A stretch of 64,000 nt of DNA from Pedobacter sp. Bi126 (GTDB lineage: Bacteria; Bacteroidota; Bacteroidia; Sphingobacteriales; Sphingobacteriaceae). Shown here piece after piece: positions 50,041 to 58,887 of the stretch (its first letter is position 1; the number at the start of each line of letters is the position of its first letter). A program made the position numbers and the translations under genes. The notes beneath the pieces are model-generated. The model worked only from the letters and a program-made list of their open reading frames with translations. It searched no databases and was not told the origin of the DNA. The stretch covers positions 868,001-932,000 of the forward strand of contig NZ_CAKKMS010000002.1 in the NCBI RefSeq assembly GCF_918698245.1. Direction: 5' to 3'.

Positions 50041-53000
50041 ATGAAAATAGGCTCTACTTTATTAAAGCGATATTCTTCTTTATTGCTTCTGCTTATTCTT
50101 TCTTTTTCTGTTAAGGCCCAATATTTCGGACAAAACAAGGTAAGGTATAAAAAACTCGACTTTAAAGTTTTGCAAACACCCCATTTTGAGATTTATTATT
50201 ATATCAAAAACGAGAAACTTTTAAAACGGTTTTCGCAAGACGCCGAAACCTGGTACAAAATGCATCAGGAAGTTTTTAGAGATACTTTTTTAAAGAAAAA
50301 TCCTATTATTCTGTATAATAACCATCCTGATTTCCAGCAAACAACAGCCCTTAACGGAGAAATTGGAATTGGTACAGGTGGCGTTACAGAGGCACTAAAA
50401 AACAGGGTGATTATGCCTGTTATGGAGCTAAATAGCCAAACAAGACACGTTTTAGGTCATGAGCTAGTTCATGCTTTTCAATACCACCTTTTGCTCGAAA
50501 AAGATTCGATTAGCTTAGAAAATGTTGGGCAAACACCATTATGGATGGTTGAAGGTATGGCTGAATACTTGTCAATCGGAAAAAAGGATGCATTTACTTC
50601 CATGTGGATGCGCGATGCCATGTTGAACCGTGATATCCCTTCATTGAAAGATTTAACCAACTCTAATAAATATTTCCCTTACCGTTATGGCCAGGCATTT
50701 TGGACTTATATAGGTTCTCAGTATGGCGATACCACCATCGTTCCGTTGTTTAAGAATACTGCAAAATATGGTTATGAAAATGCCATCAGGTATACTTTTG
50801 GCTATGATGACAAAACACTGTCGGGTTTATGGAAAAATTCTATCGATGCGCATTATAAACCAATGTTAAAAGCAGATAGTTCGCAGATCAAAATTACGGG
50901 TACAAAAATCATCGATAATAAAAACGCAGGCAATATGAACGTTGCCCCTGCCCTTAGTCCAGATGGAAAATATTTGGCTTTCATGTCAGAAAAAGACCTT
51001 TTTGGCATTGATTTATTTCTTGCAGATGCCAAAACCGGCAGAATTATCAGGAAGCTGAGCAGTCAGATTTCTAACGGCCATATTGATGATTTCAACTTTA
51101 TAGAGTCAGCTGGAGCATGGTCGCCTGATAGTAAACAGTTTGCCTTCAGTATATTCAGCCATGGTAAAAACCAGATGATGATTATCAATGTTTCAAACGG
51201 AACTACGGTTTCTCAAACAGCTATGGATCAGGTGCAACAATTTGGTAATTTAACCTGGTCGCCAAATGGAAAAGATGTGGCTTTTTCGGGCATGGTTGAA
51301 GGACAAAGCGATATCTTCTCTTACAATTTAGACACCAAAACAATTACTCAAATTACTAACGATGTATATTCTGATTATGCACCCAGTTACTCTCCAGATG
51401 GTAAAAAATTGGTGTTTTCATCAGATAGAGCGGCAATTCAGGCGAATGTAGTTAATGCAGTATTGCCTATAAACCTAGCTGTTTACGATATCGCTTCTAA
51501 AACGGTGAGCAATTTAAATGTTTTTCCAGGAGCAAATAACCTAAATGCACAGTTCTCTTCAAACAGTCAAAATATCTATTTCCTTTCTAACAGAGATGGA
51601 TTTAGGAATTTATATAAATACAATTTCGCAGATAATACAGTAGATCAGCTAACTGATTATTTTACAGGAATTAGCGGGATTACCGAGTTTTCGCCTGCAA
51701 TTTCAGTGTCTACAACTGATGATATTGTATACAGCTATTATCGCTACCAACGTTATACTTTGTATAATGCGAAGTTAAGCAGCTTTAAACCGAAACGAAT
51801 TGGTAATCAGGAAGAAAATTTTGATGCTGCTATCCTTCCTCCGATGGAAAACATCGGTGTAAACATCATCAATTCTAATTTAAATAATTTTGATCGTTTC
51901 GAAAAAACCATAGCCGATTCGATGAAAACGGTACCATACAAACCGAAATTCAGGTTAGATTATTTAGCAAATAGTGGCGTTGGTGTTTCTACCAGCCGTT
52001 TCGGAACCGGTGTTTCAGGTGGCATTGTGGGTATGTTTAGCGATATATTAGGCACTAATCAAATCATAGCAAATCTATCCGTAAATGGAGAAATTTACGA
52101 TTTTGGTGGACTAGTAGGTTACATTAATCAAAAAAGCAGAATAAACTGGGGTGCAGCTGTTTCCCATATCCCTTATGTATCAGGGTTTAGGTCTTACGGA
52201 TACGAAAATATCCCTACAGGTGATAACCAAACTGTTAATGCCTTAGCAGACAGAACAGATATTATTAGAACTTTCGAAGATCAGATCCAGGTTTTTGGGG
52301 CTTATCCATTCAGTAAAATACATAGGTTTGAATTGGGTGGTGCATTTTCGCATTATAGTTATAGAGTTGATCGATATAGCAATTATTACAATTCGGCGGG
52401 TTACTACATTGGTTCAGACAAAAGCAGGATTTCTAACGACGTTGCTTCTCAAGACTACGGTATTCCATTTAATTCTTTTACACTTTATCAGTTAAACGCT
52501 GGCTTTATTGGTGATAACTCTATTTTTGGCCTTACTGGTCCGCTTGATGGTTTTAGATACCGTGTAAGTGGAGAAAAGTATTTTGGCTCTTATAATTTTG
52601 CTGGTGTAACTGCCGATCTTCGTAAATATTGGAGAGCTAAGCCAGTAACCTTTGCCGTAAGAAGTTATAACACCTTAAGGATTGGGAAAGATGCAGACAG
52701 GCTTTATCCAATGTATCTGGGTTATCCTTATTTAATTAGAGGTTACGAATCAAACTCAATTTACAAAAGTACATCGGCTCAATCGTCAGAATCTTTCGAC
52801 ATTAACCAGTTAACAGGAAGTAAAATAGCCGTTTTTAACTTCGAAGTACGCTTACCTTTTACAGGGCCTAAAAAGTTAGCTGCAATACCTTCTAAATTTT
52901 TATTCTCTGATCTGAATTTATTCTTTGATGCAGGATTGGCCTGGACAAATGACACTAAGGTAAAGTTTAAAGGTGAGCCAACTTACACGACAGAACCTGT

Positions 53001-53214
53001 GTTAGATAACAATGGTGTTCCTGCTAAAGATGATAAAGGAAATCCAGTTACCTATCAATCTACTACAGAACGTGTGCCGGCAATGAGCATTGGTATATCG
53101 TTACGGGTTAACGTTTTTGGCTATTTTGTATTGGAACCTTATTATGCTATTCCTTTCCAAAGGAAAGATGTTAAAACTGGAGTGTTTGGTTTAACATTCG
53201 CTCCAGGATGGTAG
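50041..53214 (+). CDS. Metalloprotease, TolB propeller and outer-membrane barrel fusion
   Basis: 1057 residues. After a signal peptide (to about 26) comes a gluzincin-like peptidase domain with HELVH (140-144) and a third ligand Glu171 in WMVEGMAEYL. Residues about 290-590 hold WD40/TolB-like repeats (SPDGKYLAFMS, SPDSKQFAFS, SPNGKDVAFSG, SPDGKKLVFSSDR). From about 650 the protein reads as a beta-barrel of the surface-antigen/Omp85-like sort, with GYPYLIRGYESNS and a last strand GVFGLTFAPGW. It is likely anchored in the outer membrane with the peptidase facing the periplasm or surface. Substrate unknown. Confidence 0.82.
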   Translation: MKIGSTLLKRYSSLLLLLILSFSVKAQYFGQNKVRYKKLDFKVLQTPHFEIYYYIKNEKLLKRFSQDAETWYKMHQEVFRDTFLKKNPIILYNNHPDFQQTTALNGEIGIGTGGVTEALKNRVIMPVMELNSQTRHVLGHELVHAFQYHLLLEKDSISLENVGQTPLWMVEGMAEYLSIGKKDAFTSMWMRDAMLNRDIPSLKDLTNSNKYFPYRYGQAFWTYIGSQYGDTTIVPLFKNTAKYGYENAIRYTFGYDDKTLSGLWKNSIDAHYKPMLKADSSQIKITGTKIIDNKNAGNMNVAPALSPDGKYLAFMSEKDLFGIDLFLADAKTGRIIRKLSSQISNGHIDDFNFIESAGAWSPDSKQFAFSIFSHGKNQMMIINVSNGTTVSQTAMDQVQQFGNLTWSPNGKDVAFSGMVEGQSDIFSYNLDTKTITQITNDVYSDYAPSYSPDGKKLVFSSDRAAIQANVVNAVLPINLAVYDIASKTVSNLNVFPGANNLNAQFSSNSQNIYFLSNRDGFRNLYKYNFADNTVDQLTDYFTGISGITEFSPAISVSTTDDIVYSYYRYQRYTLYNAKLSSFKPKRIGNQEENFDAAILPPMENIGVNIINSNLNNFDRFEKTIADSMKTVPYKPKFRLDYLANSGVGVSTSRFGTGVSGGIVGMFSDILGTNQIIANLSVNGEIYDFGGLVGYINQKSRINWGAAVSHIPYVSGFRSYGYENIPTGDNQTVNALADRTDIIRTFEDQIQVFGAYPFSKIHRFELGGAFSHYSYRVDRYSNYYNSAGYYIGSDKSRISNDVASQDYGIPFNSFTLYQLNAGFIGDNSIFGLTGPLDGFRYRVSGEKYFGSYNFAGVTADLRKYWRAKPVTFAVRSYNTLRIGKDADRLYPMYLGYPYLIRGYESNSIYKSTSAQSSESFDINQLTGSKIAVFNFEVRLPFTGPKKLAAIPSKFLFSDLNLFFDAGLAWTNDTKVKFKGEPTYTTEPVLDNNGVPAKDDKGNPVTYQSTTERVPAMSIGISLRVNVFGYFVLEPYYAIPFQRKDVKTGVFGLTFAPGW

Positions 53215-53239
53215 AAGGAAATTAATTGCGAAATTACAT

Positions 53240-54097
53240 ATGAAAAAAATATTTTTAATGGTTTTATTGTCTTGCGGTCTGTTGGGTTTTGCTCAAACAG
53301 TAACAGAGCCAGCTAATAATCCAAAAGAATGGTCTCAAGCTACAGCGCCATTTAGAATTGCAGGTAATTTGTATTATGTTGGCACTTATGATTTGGCTTC
53401 TTATTTAATTGTAACAGAAAAAGGAAATATATTAATAAATACAGGTTTAGCTAATTCGCTTTCAATAATAAAAGAAAATATAAAAGCTTTGGGATTTGAT
53501 TATAAATCAATCAAAATTTTGCTATTAACCCAGGCCCACTTTGATCATTTGGGCGCAATGGCTGAGATTAAAAAAGAAACCGGTGCAAAACTTTATGTAG
53601 ATGAGAAAGATGCGGAGGCTCTTGAAACCGGCGGAAAATTGGATTATGAGCTTGGGAAATATGGCATAAGTTTCAAACCTGTAAAACCTGATTTCCTATT
53701 GAAGAATAATGATAAAATTAAGTTGGGCAGCACTACTTTAACAATGCTTCATCATCCTGGGCATACTAAAGGATCGTGTAGTTTTATATTTGATACAAAA
53801 GATAAAAATTCTAGCTACAAAGTTTTGATTGCCAATATGCCATCCATAATTGTTGACAGAAAATTCTCAGAAATAGCATCGTATAAAGATATCCAAAAAG
53901 ATTATACTGAAACTTTTAAAGCAATGAAAAAGCTTGACTTTGATCTTTGGGTTGCCTCTCACGCAAGTCAATTTGATCTCCATGATAAACGTAAATCAGG
54001 AGACTCTTATAATCCAAAAGTCTTTATGGATAAAAGTAAATTTTTCAAGAATCTTCAAGATCTGGAAAATGTTTTCCTCGAAAAAATAAAAAATTAA
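53240..54097 (+). CDS. Subclass B3 metallo-beta-lactamase, GOB/PEDO-like
   Basis: 285 residues with a signal peptide (cleavage near GFAQ). Zinc ligands fit subclass B3 with the GOB-type change: Gln98-x-His100 and His175 (HHPGH) for site 1, Asp102, His103 and His241 (VASHASQFDLH) for site 2. In most B3 enzymes the first residue is His; Gln is known in GOB enzymes of Elizabethkingia. Environmental Pedobacter carry intrinsic enzymes of this class. It lies 25 bp after the protease fusion and is followed by its own terminator. Substrate range is not readable from sequence. Confidence 0.87.
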   Translation: MKKIFLMVLLSCGLLGFAQTVTEPANNPKEWSQATAPFRIAGNLYYVGTYDLASYLIVTEKGNILINTGLANSLSIIKENIKALGFDYKSIKILLLTQAHFDHLGAMAEIKKETGAKLYVDEKDAEALETGGKLDYELGKYGISFKPVKPDFLLKNNDKIKLGSTTLTMLHHPGHTKGSCSFIFDTKDKNSSYKVLIANMPSIIVDRKFSEIASYKDIQKDYTETFKAMKKLDFDLWVASHASQFDLHDKRKSGDSYNPKVFMDKSKFFKNLQDLENVFLEKIKN

Positions 54098-54114
54098 CCT
54101 TTTCCTAACTTGTT

Positions 54115-54148
54115 AAAAGCGATTAAAATATAAATAATCGCTTTTTTT
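54115..54148 (+). terminator. Terminator after beta-lactamase
   Basis: AAAAGCGATTA (54115-54125) pairs exactly with TAATCGCTTTT (54135-54145) around a 9-nt loop and is followed by further T to 54148. It closes the protease and beta-lactamase transcript. Confidence 0.8.
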
Positions 54149-54190
54149 ATGGAGATAGTTTAATTTCTTTTAGTTTAATAAAAGTAACAA

Positions 54191-54541
54191 TTAAGACAGA
54201 CTCGTAAATGATAGTTTTACCTGATTGCTTATATTCCGATGTAAAAGAATATTTTCGAAATCGAGCCCTATAGTTAAATCAATCCAATCTGGATTACAAG
54301 ATCTTACCAAACGTTCTTTTTGCATGCGTGTAAACCGACTAATTGATTTAAAACGCAGCAAAGCCTGTGCTTCTGTTTTAAATTCTTCAAAATAAACCAG
54401 ACGGGTTAATTGCTGCCCGTTATCAAAAAATAAGTTTGGCATCTGTTTATAGAAATCCAGTGTCTTCATTAAATCAGAGCTCATGCCCACGTGCATACTT
54501 GTACGATTTCTGTCGGTAACGATATAAACAAACTTTTTCAT
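54191..54541 (-). CDS. GIY-YIG nuclease-like protein
   Basis: 116 residues from the ATG at 54541 (MKKFVYIVTDRNRTSMHVGM). The longer frame has 17 extra codons within the operator region and is rejected. The core follows the small GIY-YIG endonuclease family (UvrC/UPF0213-like): VYIVT for GIY, MHVGMSSDL for YIG, and a Glu-bearing helix EFKTEAQALLRFKSISRFTRMQKERLV. The YIG tyrosine is replaced by His, so activity is uncertain. It is divergent from an XRE-S24 repressor with shared operator-like repeats. Confidence 0.75.
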   Translation of the reverse strand: MKKFVYIVTDRNRTSMHVGMSSDLMKTLDFYKQMPNLFFDNGQQLTRLVYFEEFKTEAQALLRFKSISRFTRMQKERLVRSCNPDWIDLTIGLDFENILLHRNISNQVKLSFTSLS

Positions 54542-54563
54542 GATCTTATGTTTAAAACTTAAA

Positions 54564-54647
54564 ACTAAACTATTTAGTATACCCTCTTGCAATTCAAAAT
54601 AATATTACTAACTTTATGAGCATAAAATTACTAACTATTTTAGTAAT
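54564..54647. promoter_or_regulatory. Operator-like repeats between divergent genes
   Basis: Three related sites occur in 84 bp: the palindrome ACTAAA-CTA-TTTAGT (54564-54578), the half site ATTACTAACT (54604-54613), and ATTACTAA-CTATT-TTAGTAAT (54627-54647). All share ACTAA/TTAGT half sites. They fill the gap between the GIY-YIG gene and the XRE-S24 gene, as expected for operators of a phage-type repressor controlling itself and its divergent neighbour. Confidence 0.6.
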
Positions 54648-54674
54648 TCCAAATTTATTTTAAAATTTATTTTT

Positions 54675-55451
54675 ATGTCAAATATTTCAAATAATTTAAA
54701 GTACCTCAGGAAGAAAAAAGGCCATACACAGCAAAATTTCGCTGATATAATGGAAATCAAGAGATCGCTCATCGGGGCTTACGAGGAAGACCGGGCGGAA
54801 CCTAAATATGATTTGCTAAAAAAAATAGCCGAATACTTTGATCTTACCATCGATGAATTCATCAATGAGAAAATATCTGACAGCTGGAAACCGAAGCCAA
54901 AAAGCCAGGGATCTAACCTAAGGGTACTAAGTATTTCTGTTGATCAGAACGATCGCGAAAACATCGAATTGGTTCCGGTTAAAGCAAGCGCTGGTTATTT
55001 GAACGGTTTTTCTGATCCTCAATATATTAGCGACCTACCGAAATTTCAACTTCCCTTAGCTGCATTAAGACAAGGCACCTTTAGGGCTTTTGAAATTATG
55101 GGCGATAGTATGTTACCTGTTCAACCAAGCAGTGTGATTATTGGCGAATATCTGGATAACTGGAATGAAGTAAAAACTGGTGAAACCTATATCGTAATTA
55201 GTAAAAACGAAGGTGTAGTATATAAAAGAGCAGGTAACCGTTTCAGAGAGAATAAAGATTTAAAGCTGATATCGGATAATAAGGTATATGATGCCTATAC
55301 AATTGCTGCCGACGACATTCTGGAAATCTGGAAAGCTAAGGCATATATATCTACCTCATTACCAGAACCTGCACCAGATCCAACAATGGAAACCTTAACA
55401 CAGATGATGGCGCAAATGCAGAAGTCAATCTCTCAGTTAAATAAAAATTAA
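54675..55451 (+). CDS. XRE repressor with S24 (LexA-like) peptidase domain
   Basis: 258 residues. The XRE helix-turn-helix lies at about 5-62 (LKYLRKKKGHTQQNFADIME). The S24 domain has a candidate Ala106-Gly107 autocleavage site in KASAGYLNG, nucleophile Ser145 in IMGDSMLPVQ and general-base Lys184 in VVYKRAG. This is the layout of CI/LexA-like repressors that self-cleave when RecA filaments form. It may thus be a DNA-damage switch. The C-terminal tail is Met/Gln-rich and helical (QMMAQMQKSISQLNKN). Confidence 0.9.
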   Translation: MSNISNNLKYLRKKKGHTQQNFADIMEIKRSLIGAYEEDRAEPKYDLLKKIAEYFDLTIDEFINEKISDSWKPKPKSQGSNLRVLSISVDQNDRENIELVPVKASAGYLNGFSDPQYISDLPKFQLPLAALRQGTFRAFEIMGDSMLPVQPSSVIIGEYLDNWNEVKTGETYIVISKNEGVVYKRAGNRFRENKDLKLISDNKVYDAYTIAADDILEIWKAKAYISTSLPEPAPDPTMETLTQMMAQMQKSISQLNKN

Positions 55452-55529
55452 CATTTTTTAACAAGGCCCAATTAAACCGTTTGCATTTTTATGTATCTAT
55501 TGATTTAACGAACACATAAAAAACAAAAC

Positions 55530-55982
55530 ATGAAAAAGGCAATTTTAACAATAGCAATTGCAGTAATGGGATTAACCGCTGCATTTGCTCAAGACACTAC
55601 AAAGAGAGTAAGACGGGCAATGCCTAAAATGACTGCCGAGCAAAGGGCAGAAAAGGTAACCGCCAGATTAGAGAAACAGCTAAGCTTAACCGCTGATCAA
55701 AAAACCAAAATTTACGCCATTGAATTGGAAAACGCAAAGAAAATGGAGGCTTGGAGATCTGCTGATCAAGGCGATATGAAAGGCAAAATGAAAGAACGTA
55801 AAGCCGCTTTTGATGAGCAAAAAGCTAAAATAGATGGCATTTTAACTGCTGAACAAAAAACCAAAATGGATGCTTTCCGTGCCGAAGCCAAAGAAAAAGG
55901 GGAGAAAATGAGAAAAGGAATGGGTGGAAGAGGTAAAAAAGACAAAGCACCTGTAGTTTCTAATCCTCCTGCACAAGGATAA
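55530..55982 (+). CDS. DUF4890-like periplasmic Lys/Met-rich protein
   Basis: 150 residues with a signal peptide (cleavage after AAFA) and a helical, Lys/Glu/Met-rich body containing two LTADQKTKI/LTAEQKTKM segments, similar in form to Spy/CpxP LTxxQ proteins and to DUF4890 of Bacteroidota. A periplasmic chaperone or metal-stress role is plausible but not shown. The terminator at 56015 follows. Confidence 0.75.
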   Translation: MKKAILTIAIAVMGLTAAFAQDTTKRVRRAMPKMTAEQRAEKVTARLEKQLSLTADQKTKIYAIELENAKKMEAWRSADQGDMKGKMKERKAAFDEQKAKIDGILTAEQKTKMDAFRAEAKEKGEKMRKGMGGRGKKDKAPVVSNPPAQG

Positions 55983-56014
55983 ATAGCTCAAACATTAATT
56001 AATTATATTTTTGA

Positions 56015-56045
56015 AAGCGTTCCGATTATTCGGGGCGCTTTTTTT
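56015..56045 (+). terminator. Terminator before bioF
   Basis: AAAGCGTTCCGA (56015-56026) pairs with TCGGGGCGCTTT (56031-56042) around TTAT, using two G-T pairs, and continues into T to 56045. It ends the DUF4890-like transcript 12 bp before the bioF ATG. Confidence 0.8.
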
Positions 56046-56056
56046 ACTTTTGATCG

Positions 56057-57178
56057 ATGAGCAAAATTGAACAGTTTCTTAACGGCAAACTTCAGGAACG
56101 AAAAGATAACCTTTCGATCAGGAATTTATCGACGAACACCCCTCCTTTTGATTTTTGTTCTAATGATTATTTAGGTTTTGCCAGATCTAGTGAACTAAAA
56201 AAACTGATCGACGATACCATAGCCACACTCCCTAATTACCTGAATGGAGCTGGAGGTTCGCGACTGTTAAGCGGAAATACCGCACTTACCGAAGAAACAG
56301 AACAGTTTATTGCCGATTTTCACCTGGCTGAAAGTGGATTGATCTTTAATTCTGGTTATGATGCCAATGTAGGGCTCTTATCAAGCATCCCGCAGCGCGG
56401 CGATACCATTATTACTGACGAATTGATCCACGCCAGCATTATAGATGGCTGCAGGTTAAGCCACGCTACGCGTTATAAATTCCTTCATAACGATATAAAC
56501 GATCTTGAAACCAAACTGAAATTGGCAAAAGGAAACGTATTTGTAGTCGTTGAAAGCGTTTATTCTATGGATGGAGATATTGCACCATTAATAGAAGTAT
56601 CTAACCTTTGTGAGCGCTACCAGGCCAACCTGATTGTAGATGAAGCTCATGCTACGGGAGTTTTTGGTGCAAGTGGCAGCGGATTGATCAACCAGCTTAA
56701 TCTGACCAGTAAAGTATTTGCACGAATTGTAACCTTTGGAAAAGCCTTGGGCGTACACGGAGCCATTATTTTAGCAAGTAAAAACTTACGACATTACCTT
56801 ATTAATTTTGCAAGATCGTTCATTTACACCACAGCTGCTCCCATTCATAATATAGTTGCGGTTAGATCGGCATACCAACACTTAAATAAGATTAATCATC
56901 AGTTGATTCATCAAAAAATTGCATTGTTTAGAAAAATGTTAAAGGAGCAAAATATTAATGCACTTGATAGCGAAAGTGCTATTCAAGGTATTTTGTTTTC
57001 ATCAAATGAAGCGACCAAATTAGCCGCTACGGCGCTGCAAAGCAAAGGTTTTGATGTACGGGCAATATTAAGCCCAACAGTAGCTTTGGGCAAAGAAAGG
57101 CTCAGAATCTGTCTTCACAACTTTAATACCGACGAAGAAATTATTTCGTTGGTTAACAATCTTAAAGAATTGAATTAA
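56057..57178 (+). CDS. bioF: 8-amino-7-oxononanoate synthase
   Basis: 373 residues of the alpha-oxoamine synthase family: DFCSNDYLGFAR, GAGGSRLLSGNT, VDEAHATGVFG (PLP-binding Asp) and TFGKALGVHGAII with the PLP lysine. It condenses pimeloyl-ACP or pimeloyl-CoA with L-alanine in biotin synthesis. The bioD ATG directly follows its stop, so the two are translated together. It is slightly shorter than typical BioF because the N-terminal helix is trimmed. A close relative such as KBL is less likely given bioD. Confidence 0.9.
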   Translation: MSKIEQFLNGKLQERKDNLSIRNLSTNTPPFDFCSNDYLGFARSSELKKLIDDTIATLPNYLNGAGGSRLLSGNTALTEETEQFIADFHLAESGLIFNSGYDANVGLLSSIPQRGDTIITDELIHASIIDGCRLSHATRYKFLHNDINDLETKLKLAKGNVFVVVESVYSMDGDIAPLIEVSNLCERYQANLIVDEAHATGVFGASGSGLINQLNLTSKVFARIVTFGKALGVHGAIILASKNLRHYLINFARSFIYTTAAPIHNIVAVRSAYQHLNKINHQLIHQKIALFRKMLKEQNINALDSESAIQGILFSSNEATKLAATALQSKGFDVRAILSPTVALGKERLRICLHNFNTDEEIISLVNNLKELN

Positions 57179-57787
57179 ATGGCTAAATATTTTATCACAG
57201 GCATTGGAACAGGCATCGGAAAAACATTAATCAGTGCCATTTTAACCGAAAAACTAAAAGCCGATTATTGGAAACCGATCCAATCGGGAGATTTAGATAC
57301 CAGCGATAGCATAACGTTAGGTAGTTTAATAAGCAATAATCAAACGGTTATCCAGCCGGAAAGCTACAGATTAACACGACCCCTATCACCGCATTTATCA
57401 GCAAGATTAGATGGCATGGACATTGATCTGAAAAAAATCAATATGCCTTTAACGGAGAACAATTTGATTATTGAAGGCGCTGGGGGTTTAATGGTACCCT
57501 TAAACGAAAAAGAGCTGATTATCGACCTGATTAAAAAGTTGAATGTTGAAGTGATACTGGTTTCACAAAATTATTTAGGCAGCATTAACCACACACTTTT
57601 ATCTGTCAATCTGCTTAAGCAATATGAAATTCCGATTAAAGGCATTATTTTTAATGGCGATGAGAATGTGGAAACGGAAAGATATATCCAGCAATATACC
57701 AAAATAAAAAAGCTGGGCAATGTACCTAGCTTCAGCGATATCGATAAAGAAAAAGTGAAAGCAGCTGGACAAAACCTTTTTATTTAG
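57179..57787 (+). CDS. bioD: Dethiobiotin synthetase
   Basis: 202 residues with the P-loop TGIGTGIGKTLISA, the substrate-binding WKPIQSG and IIEGAGGLMVPLNE, all BioD hallmarks. It closes the ureido ring of dethiobiotin using ATP and CO2. It abuts bioF. bioA and bioB are not in the window. Confidence 0.92.
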   Translation: MAKYFITGIGTGIGKTLISAILTEKLKADYWKPIQSGDLDTSDSITLGSLISNNQTVIQPESYRLTRPLSPHLSARLDGMDIDLKKINMPLTENNLIIEGAGGLMVPLNEKELIIDLIKKLNVEVILVSQNYLGSINHTLLSVNLLKQYEIPIKGIIFNGDENVETERYIQQYTKIKKLGNVPSFSDIDKEKVKAAGQNLFI

Positions 57788-58164
57788 TAAAGCCCATAAG
57801 CCAATTATAGTCTGTTTTTTTTGGAAAGCAGTTGCCGTACTGCTTTTAAAGTTCGTCCTGTTTTTTGCTTGTAGTCCCAATTTGAAGAAAATCGGCAGCT
57901 ACCGCGTCAACCAGGTTTAGAGATGTAAAGTCTGTGCAACTATTAATGGTTTAATAGCATAATGCAGAATTTTATTTATTTCTTGAATCTCCACCTCAAA
58001 TAGTAGTATTGTCACTGCCACCTAAACCCGATCAAAGCGGGATGCTCCCGATTTTTCCATCGGAGCAGAAGCGAGAGCGGGATTGCTGTTAACTAATGCC
58101 TCCATCTCTGCTTTCCAAACACATGGTCATCCAACAAGGCAGCAAACAACTATCGCTATAAAAG
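57788..58164. other. Intergenic stretch with CCCGAT hairpin repeat
   Basis: A 377-bp gap between convergent genes. It holds TGCTCCCGAT (58043-58052) facing ATCGGAGCA (58059-58067), a hairpin with one bulged C, within a GATCAAAGCGGGAT...AGAGCGGGATTGC block like the CCCGAT piece at 44466. No gene is supported; a minus-strand frame at 57599-57880 is a shadow of bioD. Confidence 0.45.
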
Positions 58165-58860
58165 TTATCGCTCAGTTAAATAACCAGATTTTTTAAGAAA
58201 ATCGGCCCAAACCTGGTATCCGGCTGGAATAAGGTGTAAACCATCTTTGGTAAGTTCTGCCCTTAAATGTTTGTCCTGATCGGTAAAATTTGGATATAAG
58301 TCAATAACTGTTACATTTTTAGCCGTAAATTTTCTGATTTCATCATTTAACCAAAGAATATGTTCGTCTTTGCCATAATGGTTTTTAAATTTTTCGAAAG
58401 CACTGTTCACTGGCAAAAGCGTATTGAAATAGATGTGTGTTTTCTTAGAACCTTTTCTGATTCTGGCAATCATTGTTTTATAATTTCTTAAGATCACACT
58501 ATCTGGAATATTCCGGGAGATATCGTTTATACCAATCAGGATAAAAACCTTTGTCGGTTTGCCATCAATTACATCTTGTAAACGTTCTAAAACACCAAAA
58601 GTAATATCGCCTGAAATTCCCCGGTTTTTTGCCTGAGGCAGATCTAAAAGTTTAGCCCAATCCGTGCCAGCAGTAATGCTGTTACCCAAAAAGACAAAAT
58701 CTGTCTTAGATGTTGGATCGGCTTTAAACTTCGCTACCTGCTCAACATATTTCCCAGGGCGATGGGTACTGTCCCATTTTACTACCTGAGCCGTAGCTGC
58801 TGTAAAACTCAACGTAAATACAACAACGGTTACCAATAACTTATTAAAAAGTGCTTTCAT
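58165..58860 (-). CDS. SGNH/GDSL hydrolase, secreted
   Basis: 231 residues with a signal peptide (to about AATA, 24) and SGNH blocks: nucleophile Ser61 in FLGNSITAG, NRGISGD with the oxyanion Gly, ILIGINDIS with Asn, and DGLHLIPAGY with Asp and His. Acts as a periplasmic esterase or deacylase on lipids or sugar esters. It is the last gene of the minus-strand phosphodiester locus, so deacylation of glycerophospholipids is a fitting, unproven role. Confidence 0.88.
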   Translation of the reverse strand: MKALFNKLLVTVVVFTLSFTAATAQVVKWDSTHRPGKYVEQVAKFKADPTSKTDFVFLGNSITAGTDWAKLLDLPQAKNRGISGDITFGVLERLQDVIDGKPTKVFILIGINDISRNIPDSVILRNYKTMIARIRKGSKKTHIYFNTLLPVNSAFEKFKNHYGKDEHILWLNDEIRKFTAKNVTVIDLYPNFTDQDKHLRAELTKDGLHLIPAGYQVWADFLKKSGYLTER

Positions 58861-58887
58861 ATTATACTTTTATAAAGGCCTAAAATA

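Noticed and set aside
56045..56052. TACTTTTG -7 match before bioF
   Set aside because: It overlaps the terminator T-run and lies only four bases from the bioF ATG with no -33 box, so it is unlikely to be the bioF promoter.
57599..57880. 93-codon minus-strand frame at the end of bioD
   Set aside because: Mostly antisense to bioD and without any family signal.
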